Under the pieces are notes generated by a model. It was not told where the DNA came from. It was given only the letters and a program-made list of their open reading frames with translations, and did no database searches. Below, piece after piece: positions 1 through 5,332 of a stretch of 5,756 nt of DNA (the first letter of the stretch is position 1; each line of letters starts with the position of its first letter). The position numbers and the translations under genes were made by a program. This DNA comes from Gammaproteobacteria bacterium (GTDB taxonomy: Bacteria > Pseudomonadota > Gammaproteobacteria > Arenicellales > JAHEKD01), in NCBI GenBank assembly GCA_024638545.1, contig JAHEKD010000186.1, positions 1 to 5,756 on the forward strand, given 5' to 3'.

Positions 1-543
1 GGCGGGCAGCGAACCTGCCTGCCAGGGTTGATCAATCGTTTGAGTGATAATATCCAGCGGAATACTAATGTGTACGGGTCGCGGACGCTCGCAGTAAAAA
101 ACCGTGAATGCGCGGCTGATTAATCCTGGGATGTGGTCCTTATGCGTGACAGTCGCACTAAATGCAGTAATCGGCGCTGTGACAGCACTCTGGTCAGTGA
201 TTTCATGCAAACGTCCCTGGTTATATTTGCCGGAATCCGGCGGATTTACAGGCGATATAACGAGCATGGGCACGGAATCTATATAAGCTTCACCCATCGG
301 GGTTGTGATATTGGTTACGCCCGGTCCGGTGATCACAAAACACACGCCAGGTTTACCGGTACAGCGCGCATAACCGTCCGCCATGAAACCGCCACCCTGT
401 TCATGGCGCGGGAGAATGTGGCGGATGCTGGATTTTTCCAGGCCACGATAGAGCTCGATCGAATGGGTTCCCGGAATACCGAAGACTGTATCTACACCAT
501 ACTGTTCAAGCAGGTTTACCAGGGCTTCACCGACAGTCAACAT
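1..543 (-). CDS. AruI-like thiamine-diphosphate-dependent decarboxylase (N-terminal part; 3' end outside window)
   Basis: This open frame has no stop from the ATG at 543 to the window edge and gives the first 181 residues of a protein that should be about 530-560 residues long. It is the N-terminal pyrimidine-binding (PYR) domain of the acetolactate synthase/ThDP enzyme superfamily. Visible landmarks are GEALVNLLEQYGVDTVFGIPG (residues 5-25), PRHEQGGGFMADGYAR (45-60) with the cofactor-activating glutamate at Glu48, and ITGPGVTN (71-78). Within the superfamily, the ELYRGL stretch (30-35), GRLHE (110-114) and ERPRPVHISIPLDII (152-166) resemble 5-guanidino-2-oxopentanoate decarboxylase (AruI). 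AruI decarboxylates 2-ketoarginine to 4-guanidinobutanal in the arginine transaminase pathway. A Shine-Dalgarno AGGAA (551-555) supports the start. It follows the C15-like gene by 75 bp and is probably in its operon. The superfamily is secure. The substrate is inferred from remembered family sequences, and the ThDP-binding C-terminal domain is not in the window. Confidence 0.88.
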   Translation of the reverse strand, partial: MLTVGEALVNLLEQYGVDTVFGIPGTHSIELYRGLEKSSIRHILPRHEQGGGFMADGYARCTGKPGVCFVITGPGVTNITTPMGEAYIDSVPMLVISPVNPPDSGKYNQGRLHEITDQSAVTAPITAFSATVTHKDHIPGLISRAFTVFYCERPRPVHISIPLDIITQTIDQPWQAGSLPA

Positions 544-550
544 TACTTTA

Positions 551-555
551 TTCCT
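551..555 (-). promoter_or_regulatory. Ribosome binding site of the AruI-like gene
   Basis: On the minus strand AGGAA lies 7 bases before the ATG at 543. It is the only purine-rich match in the 75-bp gap between this gene and the C15-like gene. It supports the chosen start and independent translation initiation within a shared transcript. Confidence 0.5.
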
Positions 556-618
556 GAGCTTCGAAACGAGTTCAAACCCGAGTATACGTCAACTCACTCA
601 CCCGGGATACAGGATTAG

Positions 619-1125
619 CTAGCATTGAGATGAATCTATAATTTGACCAATCAGCGCAGCGGCCAGGTCAGCATCGACTTTTAACGGCAGATGCAGAAAA
701 GCAAATTTGACGGCCGTATTCTGACAATACTCACACATGATGTACATGGAAAAGTTGCACACATAGTCACCGGCATCATAGGCAACCGTCGTCCCGTGTA
801 CAGGAACAATTTTCAACGGAACGTAAAGGTACTTCGAACCAATTCTTGAGATTGGCCGCCCTCGCCCCGTCCTTGATTTCCGCCAGTTGACAGCTCTGCG
901 CTCAATTCGGATTTTCCTTGCCCGGGCGTCCTGCCCCAGGCCTATAACAATCTGCGGCTGATGTTTTTTGAGCGTTTTTTCAAACATTTTCCGACTGAAA
1001 CGGGTCTCAAATATTACCGTCGACGCAAGTTTTAAACGATCTATTTGCTGGATTACGTCAATGGTAATATTGCGGTTATATTGCGCATACGGGCCGAAAC
1101 CATAGATGAGCGCCTGCTGATGCAC
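619..1125 (-). CDS. Pyroglutamyl-peptidase I-like protein (peptidase family C15), compact form
   Basis: A 168-residue cytosolic protein with no signal peptide. Family C15 enzymes remove N-terminal pyroglutamate from peptides using a Glu-Cys-His triad. All three residues are in recognisable contexts: Glu75 in IVIGLGQDARARKIRIERRAVN (59-80), Cys123 in DAGDYVCNFSMY (117-128) and His145 in FAFLHLPLK (141-149). The N-terminal substrate-pocket motif, normally TGFxPFGG, is YGFGPYAQ (8-15); this keeps Phe10 and puts Tyr at 13, but the glycine pair is lost. Classical Pcp proteins are about 200-215 residues. Here the segment between Glu and Cys is shortened (48 residues against about 63) and the C-terminus ends 23 residues after the His. 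The start is GTG at 1125, with a weak AAGG overlapping the stop of the upstream GFA gene, so translation is probably coupled across the 5-bp gap. It is likely an active cysteine hydrolase or amidase, but classical pyroglutamyl-peptidase specificity is not assured. Confidence 0.82.
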   Translation of the reverse strand: MHQQALIYGFGPYAQYNRNITIDVIQQIDRLKLASTVIFETRFSRKMFEKTLKKHQPQIVIGLGQDARARKIRIERRAVNWRKSRTGRGRPISRIGSKYLYVPLKIVPVHGTTVAYDAGDYVCNFSMYIMCEYCQNTAVKFAFLHLPLKVDADLAAALIGQIIDSSQC

Positions 1126-1130
1126 AGGCC

Positions 1131-1508
1131 TTAAATACTAGCTTGAATTAATGACATCAAGCGTCCGTCACCAACTGGTATATCGCCCAGTTCATTAATA
1201 TCTACACCGTCCAGGCAGGCTACATTAAAACCGTATTCGTTTGGATTGCTGCGGCGCTGGTGATGAGTATAGATACCGCAAGTACTGCAAAAATAGTGCT
1301 TTGCCGTCTTTGTGTTCCACTGGTAGAGGCTTAATTTATCTGCGCCCCTGGTGACTTTCAGCCCGCAGAGCGGCACCCTGGCCATGACTGCGCCCTTGCG
1401 CGAGCACAGGGAGCAACTGCATCGCCTTATATTTTCAAGGCCATTTTCAAGTCTGACCTCAAACTCAACTTCACCACAGTGGCAAGTTCCTGACTTTACT
1501 TCGATCAT
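1131..1508 (-). CDS. GFA-family (glutathione-dependent formaldehyde-activating enzyme / CENP-V fold) zinc protein
   Basis: A 125-residue soluble protein with the full cysteine signature of the GFA/CENP-V beta-tent fold. It has GTCHCGEVEFEV (Cys9, Cys11), RRCSCSLCSRKG (Cys30, Cys32, Cys35) and YFCSTCGIYTHH (Cys74, Cys77), plus the conserved late Cys98 in NVACLDGVD. In the family these cysteines bind two zinc ions. The founding member was described as helping glutathione add to formaldehyde, but most relatives have no proven substrate, so the family name should not be read as function. ATG 1508 is the natural start because the zinc motif begins eight residues later; its ribosome binding site is weak. 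It is the first gene of the minus-strand GFA, C15-like and AruI-like set and reads away from the MFS gene. An aldehyde-related role beside a decarboxylase that makes an aldehyde is possible, but this is inference only. Confidence 0.9.
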   Translation of the reverse strand: MIEVKSGTCHCGEVEFEVRLENGLENIRRCSCSLCSRKGAVMARVPLCGLKVTRGADKLSLYQWNTKTAKHYFCSTCGIYTHHQRRSNPNEYGFNVACLDGVDINELGDIPVGDGRLMSLIQASI

Positions 1509-1522
1509 AAGCTTATTTTAAA

Positions 1523-1550
1523 TTTTTAATGCAGACCAGACAATCTGCAA
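1523..1550 (-). promoter_or_regulatory. Possible promoter of the GFA operon
   Basis: Read on the minus strand, TTGCAG (1550-1545) is separated by 16 bases from TAAAAA (1528-1523), about 14 bases before the GFA ATG. Both hexamers match the sigma-70 consensus at only four of six positions. It is the best candidate in the gap, and it overlaps the TGCAGA/TCTGCA dyad, as a repressor-controlled promoter would. Confidence 0.28.
1530..1549. repeat. Inverted repeat TGCAGA-N8-TCTGCA (operator candidate)
   Basis: Two perfect 6-base arms, TGCAGA at 1530-1535 and TCTGCA at 1544-1549, are separated by 8 bases. The 14-bp centre-to-centre distance and symmetric arms suit binding by a dimeric helix-turn-helix regulator. 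The dyad overlaps the spacer and -35 of the candidate GFA promoter. A chance dyad is possible, and no run of T follows that would make it a terminator. Confidence 0.35.
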
Positions 1551-1626
1551 CTCGGACACATCTGAATCCACACTTTTTTCCAAGACGCTATTTTCCTGAA
1601 TTAAAAAATAATATTGGCTTGCGCAT

Positions 1627-1653
1627 TTTGACCTATCCGGTGAATTAGTCAAA
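1627..1653. repeat. Inverted repeat TTTGAC-N15-GTCAAA upstream of the MFS gene
   Basis: Perfect 6-base arms TTTGAC (1627-1632) and GTCAAA (1648-1653) have centres 21 bp apart, two helical turns, and lie 35-61 bp before the MFS start codon. The left arm includes the -35-like TTGACC. This layout suits an activator or repressor site for the transporter, but the arms are short and no regulator gene is in the window. Confidence 0.3.
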
Positions 1654-1687
1654 TCAAGCATATCAACGCTCAGTAGATAATTTTAAT

Positions 1688-2908
1688 ATGATAGATTCGA
1701 GAGCTATGCAAAAAGCCTACGACACAAACATTGCCAGCTATCCCTGGTTTATCGCATTTTCAAGCCTGTTGTTCTGGTTCCCGGTGTTTTTCCTCTATTT
1801 TTCCTCTAAAGTCAGTATCGATCAGGTGCTTATTCTGGAAGCGGTTTACTACGCATTTGTTGTCCTGCTGGAAGTACCTTCCGGTTACCTGTCTGATTTA
1901 CTGGGTCGACGAGTCACGCTGATCGCCTCATCAATAAGTGCATTATGCAGCTACCTCGTGTTTTTTATTGCTGGTGAATTTACGCTGCTCATCATTGCCC
2001 AGGTTCTTTTGGCTGCACATATTTCTTTCAAGTCCGGCACCGACAGCGCCATGCTGTTTGAATCGCTGGTCATGCGCGCACGAAAAGCGGACATAGGCGA
2101 TGAACTGGCCAGAGCTCAGCGGTTCGGATTAATTGCGACAGCAATCGCGGCATTTTTTGGCGGATTGTTCGGCGGCTATAATCTTGCCTACCCCTACGCA
2201 CTGTCAGCCCTGGCCGCGGTTGCCGCACTTGCAGTCTCAATTAAATTTACTGAGCCTGAAAAATCACAACATGCCCTGGCAAAACCAGTACTCGATCATT
2301 TTGCTGAGATATTTCAATATTTAAAAAAACCGCAACTGTTCTGGATATTTCTATTTAGCGTCATTATTTTCGTGCTGGTGCACGTGCCTTATGAGTATTT
2401 TCAACCCTACATAAAGATGCTGTTTCCAGCTAATACGGCCTATGACCAGTCCCCCGTCATTGCCGGGATATTAATAGGCATTACAATGCTGCTTGGATCC
2501 TGCGCGAGTCATTACTCGATGCCGCTCAAACGCCGCCTGGGAACCCCGACCTCACTATTTTTCATCATCATTATTGCTCTGATAATCATCTCTATTATGG
2601 CCGCCGTTTTACATATGCTGGTATTAGCCATACTCGTAATGCGCAGTGTGCCAATGGCTTTATCCAATCTCATCATTCAATCCGTCCTGCATGAAAATAT
2701 AACCGATCAGATTCGAGCAAGCTTTTTATCTGTACTGAGCCTTGCCTCTCGCCTCGCTTTTTCACTGACATTGCTGGTTACCGCATTACTCATAGGCAAA
2801 CATGACAGCCTGGATTTTCATCAGCTGCAGCTAATTATTATCGGGTACATCGGGATGGCAACACTCATTATGCCTGCCTTGTGGCTAAACAGAGTGAAGA
2901 TAAGATAA
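1688..2908 (+). CDS. Major facilitator superfamily (MFS) transporter
   Basis: A 406-residue integral inner-membrane protein of normal MFS length with about twelve hydrophobic segments, the first at roughly residues 19-39. The loop between helices 2 and 3 carries the MFS motif A as EVPSGYLSDLLGRRV (62-76). This is followed by SGTDSAMLFESL (116-127), a segment common in the drug-exporter-like branch with the EVPSG-type motif. A hydrophilic central loop (about 188-215) divides the two halves, and KRRLG (281-285) is a degenerate second-half motif A. QIRASFLSVLSLASRL (341-356) also fits this branch. The substrate cannot be read from sequence; efflux of a small molecule is the usual role. ATG 1688 has no clear Shine-Dalgarno; ATG 1706 (residue 7) is an alternative that keeps all helices. 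The gene is divergent from the GFA operon and convergent with the methyltransferase at 3044, with no clear terminator after it. Confidence 0.92.
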   Translation: MIDSRAMQKAYDTNIASYPWFIAFSSLLFWFPVFFLYFSSKVSIDQVLILEAVYYAFVVLLEVPSGYLSDLLGRRVTLIASSISALCSYLVFFIAGEFTLLIIAQVLLAAHISFKSGTDSAMLFESLVMRARKADIGDELARAQRFGLIATAIAAFFGGLFGGYNLAYPYALSALAAVAALAVSIKFTEPEKSQHALAKPVLDHFAEIFQYLKKPQLFWIFLFSVIIFVLVHVPYEYFQPYIKMLFPANTAYDQSPVIAGILIGITMLLGSCASHYSMPLKRRLGTPTSLFFIIIIALIIISIMAAVLHMLVLAILVMRSVPMALSNLIIQSVLHENITDQIRASFLSVLSLASRLAFSLTLLVTALLIGKHDSLDFHQLQLIIIGYIGMATLIMPALWLNRVKIR

Positions 2909-2925
2909 CTATTGTGCCAATCGAA

Positions 2926-3036
2926 TTACGCGCCGGTAAGAAAATCCGGAAAATTCGAAGGCTCTCTATTGGGTGTCTGGAAGTATTCCGATGAAATCAT
3001 GCACTCATGCGGTGCGGGCGGTTTGTTCTGATTCAT
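2926..3036 (-). CDS. Possible small ORF, 36 residues, between convergent genes
   Basis: On the minus strand an ATG at 3036 opens a 36-codon frame ending TAA at 2926-2928. It begins 7 bases after the stop of the methyltransferase gene and fills most of the gap to the MFS gene. The peptide starts MNQNKPPAPHECM, is rich in proline, polar and aromatic residues, and has no membrane segment or recognised domain. No good Shine-Dalgarno precedes it, and an open frame this short is expected by chance fairly often. I do not recognise it. It could be a real small protein coupled to the upstream gene, the decayed tail of something longer, or noise. Confidence 0.2.
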   Translation of the reverse strand: MNQNKPPAPHECMISSEYFQTPNREPSNFPDFLTGA

Positions 3037-3043
3037 TGTTGCA

Positions 3044-3718
3044 TCAGCCCTGTACTGAACTGCCAATCCCCGCGCGGGGCTGTTTGTCGCCCACCGGAAT
3101 CAATTCAACCTGCCGTGAAAAATAAAATGAAGTTGTCCAGGTGTAGTTGTTGATGGGCCCGAAGCCGGACATATCAACCTCGATCAAGCCTGCAGAACGA
3201 AGTACTTGTGATGATTTAGTCATCCAGTCCGAGTTATCGAGAATGATAAACCCGCACGAATTTAACTGCGCCAGCGCCGCAACAGCACAGTCATAGCGAT
3301 ACGCACCATCGATGATGATGACGTCAAACTTCTCATCAGCATCGTTGATAATATTTACATAGTCCTCAACTTCCTGCCGCAGATAATAATGAACATTCCC
3401 TGGCAGTCGATCGCGAATTTGCCGGTACCACAATTCATCATGCTCAACTGACGTCAGGGATTTACAGCGCGACGACCAGAACAGCGTTGAATAGCCTGAC
3501 CCGTATTCAAATACAGATTTATCGCTTAAATCCAGCTGCTTAATGTACTCAATCGCCGGATAGGTATACCAGGGAATTGGGTTTCCCTCGCCATCCACGC
3601 ACTTCTTCAGTCGCATAGAGTTAAACTGGCCGAAGTCCCGACTTAGGATTTTGTAATTTTGAATTGAGGCTGGGAACTGGCGCGGAACTAATTTTTTAAA
3701 TAGAGTTTTCAACACCAT
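3044..3718 (-). CDS. Class I SAM-dependent methyltransferase (Methyltransf_24-like)
   Basis: A soluble protein of 224 residues from ATG 3718. In-frame upstream starts at 3748 (ATG) and 3751 (TTG) would add 10 or 11 residues but lack a ribosome binding site. ATG 3718 has GGTGG ten bases upstream and lies inside a likely transcript. Numbered from ATG 3718, the SAM-binding motif I is SVFEYGSGYSTLFW (68-81) and the acidic end of strand 2 is SVEHDELWY (90-98). Next come FDVIIIDGAYRYDC (131-144) and IILDNSDW (158-165), then a C-terminal FGPINNYTWTTSFYF (186-200). The WYTYPAIEYI stretch before motif I and the GFGPIN..WTTS ending are typical of methyltransferases often found beside sugar or secondary-metabolite genes. 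The methyl acceptor is unknown. A polar tail of about 20 residues follows the fold. It is the last gene of the right-hand minus-strand series, 131 bp after the DUF938 gene, and probably has its own promoter. Confidence 0.85.
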   Translation of the reverse strand: MVLKTLFKKLVPRQFPASIQNYKILSRDFGQFNSMRLKKCVDGEGNPIPWYTYPAIEYIKQLDLSDKSVFEYGSGYSTLFWSSRCKSLTSVEHDELWYRQIRDRLPGNVHYYLRQEVEDYVNIINDADEKFDVIIIDGAYRYDCAVAALAQLNSCGFIILDNSDWMTKSSQVLRSAGLIEVDMSGFGPINNYTWTTSFYFSRQVELIPVGDKQPRAGIGSSVQG

Positions 3719-3721
3719 TAA

Positions 3722-3781
3722 ATTATAGCCACCGGCGGTCACGAACATCAACTATATAAATGCAGCGTCATTCTTTTTGAA
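3722..3781 (-). promoter_or_regulatory. Promoter candidates for the SAM methyltransferase gene
   Basis: Two sigma-70-like pairs lie on the minus strand. The upstream one is TTCAAA (3781-3776), a 17-base spacer and TATATA (3758-3753); it would start RNA near 3747 and leave a leader of about 30 bases containing the GGTGG site. The downstream one is TTGATG (3751-3746), an 18-base spacer and a perfect TATAAT (3727-3722); it would start RNA almost at the ATG, giving a nearly leaderless message. The upstream pair fits the preferred start better. Both favour ATG 3718 over the 5' alternatives. Confidence 0.4.
3729..3733 (-). promoter_or_regulatory. Ribosome binding site deciding the methyltransferase start
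   Basis: GGTGG on the minus strand lies 10 bases before ATG 3718. The alternative starts at 3748 and 3751 are preceded by an AT-rich stretch without any Shine-Dalgarno match. The spacing is slightly long, so the site is moderate rather than strong. Confidence 0.35.
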
Positions 3782-3849
3782 CAGAAAACCTGAATGCAAA
3801 TTATTTGAATACATTAATCTTCAGGCGCGTGAGGCATTGATATGACTAA

Positions 3850-4437
3850 TTAACTTTCAAAAACCAGCAGCTGATTATTCGCAGGCATGGAGTAGTCCCT
3901 GATTAAAGACAGCCCCTGATCAGATGCCAGCTGGTTAACGGCTTCAAAATCACGTATACCGCTTAACGGATCTACATGTTTCAACCATTGATCAAAGTCA
4001 GCATTACTTTGAGTTGTAAATTCCCCCCCGTATTTAAATGGACCATATATGCATAAGCGGCCCGGTTTTAATAAAACCTCGCCCACACCTTTAAAAAACT
4101 GGACAACCGATGACCATGGCATAATGTGAAGCGTATTTGCGGTATAAACTGCAGGCGTGCGTGCTACCGTCCAGGGACGCTCACGAACATCCAGCAGAAC
4201 CGGGCTTAAAACATTATCAGGCCCGTAATCTTTTATATTTTGTTTGAGTGCGTCAATGTCGCCTGCCAATTCACTGGTTTGCCATACCGTGTTCGGTAAT
4301 CGTTGTGCGAAAAAAATTGCATGTTGTCCCGAGCCACTGCCGATTTCCAGCAGTTCTGGTGTATCAGCCAGATGATCAAACAGACAGCTTAATATTGCCT
4401 GCTTGTTATTTTCACTGGCGGGAGAGTAATTCAGCAC
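3850..4437 (-). CDS. DUF938 family SAM-dependent methyltransferase (METTL26-like)
   Basis: A 195-residue soluble protein matching the DUF938 family over its whole length. It has the N-terminal YSPASENNKQAIL (4-16), SAM motif I LLEIGSGSGQHAIFFA (29-44), LDVRERPW (82-89) and YTANTLHIMPW (98-108). Then come LCIYGPFKYGGEFTTQSNADFD (128-149), SGIRDFEAVNQLA (159-171) and the terminal SMPANNQLLVF (183-193). The family includes human METTL26 and has no established substrate in bacteria. The start is GTG at 4437: the codon before it is an in-frame TAA, so no longer form is possible, and the family's N-terminal motif begins almost at once. No Shine-Dalgarno is visible. It lies 40 bp after the phasin-like gene and is probably translated from the same transcript. 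Confidence 0.93.
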   Translation of the reverse strand: MLNYSPASENNKQAILSCLFDHLADTPELLEIGSGSGQHAIFFAQRLPNTVWQTSELAGDIDALKQNIKDYGPDNVLSPVLLDVRERPWTVARTPAVYTANTLHIMPWSSVVQFFKGVGEVLLKPGRLCIYGPFKYGGEFTTQSNADFDQWLKHVDPLSGIRDFEAVNQLASDQGLSLIRDYSMPANNQLLVFES

Positions 4438-4477
4438 TTATGCGCAACCGAGTCAGCGGTTAGAAATTTCAATTTTG

Positions 4478-4801
4478 CTAGCTTTTGCGGGACTGCCTGG
4501 ATAAACGCTGTGCATTATTAGCGGCTTTCTCACGGATGGGAACAAGCACTTGTACCCAGGTATTCAGTGGATCAAACTTACCGTGATAAAGTTCAAATGT
4601 AGAGCGATGTAATTGCGAATAAATTTCAAATGATGCCGAAATTTTTTCTGTGCTCATCATCATGTTTTCTCTTATCACCTTGGTGCTTAATGGTGAATGT
4701 GTGGACATTAATTCAGTGCGTAAACTAATGGTTTGCAAACATGCCGTCCATGTCTGCATCGTCATTTGGCTTACTCTGATGTAATCGCTAAATAATTTCA
4801 T
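4478..4801 (-). CDS. Phasin-like small protein (PHA granule-associated family candidate)
   Basis: A 107-residue helical protein from ATG 4801. A longer frame opens at a TTG at 4858, but that would overlap the GNAT coding end, while ATG 4801 has an excellent ribosome binding site (AAAGGGA). There is no signal peptide or membrane segment. An N-terminal amphipathic stretch, LFSDYIRVSQMTMQTWTACL (3-22), is followed by a methionine- and serine-rich helical middle. The end, LNTWVQVLVPIREKAANNAQRLSRQ (79-103), is proline followed by a basic ANARRL-like tail. That tail and the length recall small phasins annotated as polyhydroxyalkanoate granule-associated proteins. The identification rests on pattern resemblance only, and no PHA synthase or depolymerase gene is in the window. 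It starts 10 bp after the GNAT stop, indicating an operon with GNAT upstream and DUF938 downstream. Confidence 0.72.
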   Translation of the reverse strand: MKLFSDYIRVSQMTMQTWTACLQTISLRTELMSTHSPLSTKVIRENMMMSTEKISASFEIYSQLHRSTFELYHGKFDPLNTWVQVLVPIREKAANNAQRLSRQSRKS

Positions 4802-4806
4802 ATGAT

Positions 4807-4813
4807 TCCCTTT
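4807..4813 (-). promoter_or_regulatory. Strong ribosome binding site of the phasin-like gene
   Basis: AAAGGGA on the minus strand lies 5 bases before ATG 4801 and overlaps the TAA stop of the GNAT reading frame (4812-4814). This is the best Shine-Dalgarno in the window. It fixes the start at 4801 rather than the longer TTG frame, and it suggests translational coupling to the upstream acetyltransferase gene. Confidence 0.6.
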
Positions 4814-5279
4814 ATTTTTCTTTAAGAATTTTTTCAAGCTTAATCGCAAACTCTTCAAACCCCTGGGCCTGGTACAGTGCCCTGGCCTGATGGTTGGATG
4901 CTAGCACACCTAGCACCAGTTCGCTTACCGGATTTTCTTGCATGATTTAATAACGCCCTGCCGATGACCTGCACCTGAATTCTTGAGCGGCGAAGATGTC
5001 TGATATGTAACCAAACTCTATAGGGCAATCATCGATATTATCGATGACAACTATTGTATGAACTATGATATAGCCTGTAATGTTATTGTCTTGTTCACAG
5101 ATAAAAACTGACTCTGCAAATTGCCGGCGCCATATAAACATTTCCTGAAGATAATCATCGGCAATCGAGTCTCCGCCGGGCATACGTGGATGAAGCTTGC
5201 GCTTACAATCCTGTAGTCCGATCACACAGCATCTTAACTGCCGTGCATCATCATGCCTTTTACAGGATCTCATGTTCAT
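4812..5279 (-). pseudogene. GNAT family N-acetyltransferase gene broken by two compensating frameshifts
   Basis: Joined across reading frames, this 468-bp stretch encodes a complete GNAT protein of about 155 residues, the usual size. The N-terminal part from ATG 5279 runs in frame through HPRMPGGDSIADDYLQ (30-45), the beta-4 strand with NNITGYIIV (65-73) and GYISDIFAAQEFR (90-102), which leads into the acetyl-CoA loop. That frame then hits a TAA at 4947-4949. The expected next piece, IGRALLNHARKSG, is in another frame at 4965-4927. The remainder, SELVLGVLASNHQARALYQ then AQGFEEF, returns to the original frame from 4925 and ends at TAA 4812-4814. One base seems missing near 4966-4973 and one extra (or two missing) near 4926. 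The glycines of the R-x-x-G-x-G/A loop are also poorly kept. It is either a decaying gene or a sequence error. The substrate is unknown. Confidence 0.75.
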
Positions 5280-5332
5280 AACACCAGCACTCGAATAGTT
5301 TCAAAACGTACTTCCAGATATATCCGTGCATT

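Larger units (their letters stand above)
1509..1687. promoter_or_regulatory. Divergent intergenic region between the GFA and MFS genes
   Basis: This 179-bp AT-rich gap must hold the starts of transcription for both the minus-strand GFA operon and the plus-strand MFS gene. It contains two separate inverted repeats, listed individually. A weak minus-strand promoter can be drawn with TTGCAG (1545-1550), a 16-base spacer and TAAAAA (1523-1528). On the plus strand TTGACC (1628-1633) resembles a -35 box, but no convincing -10 follows at normal spacing. I see no RNA gene or riboswitch in it. Confidence 0.5.

Noticed and set aside
104..618. Two plus-strand open frames of 60 and 161 codons at 104-286 and 133-618
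   Set aside because: They lie antisense to the AruI-like gene, whose minus-strand frame gives an unmistakable ThDP enzyme. Their own translations show no family features.
2909..3043. Bidirectional terminator between the convergent MFS and methyltransferase genes
   Set aside because: I found only weak short dyads (for example CATGCACTCATG near 2999-3010) and no GC-rich stem followed by a T run on either strand.
3789..3825. Inverted repeat CCTGAA/TTCAGG (3789-3794 and 3820-3825) with an inner CAAATTATTTG palindrome
   Set aside because: The 25-base AT-rich loop and short arms make a terminator unlikely, and the position upstream of the methyltransferase promoter is only weakly suggestive of an operator. 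It could be chance in AT-rich DNA.
4248..4463. Plus-strand 71-codon frame
   Set aside because: It is antisense to the start of the DUF938 methyltransferase, which matches its family over its full length.
4802..4858. N-terminal extension of the phasin-like gene from a TTG at 4858 (lysine- and leucine-rich)
   Set aside because: The same bases encode the C-terminus of the GNAT protein in another frame, and a strong ribosome binding site points to ATG 4801.
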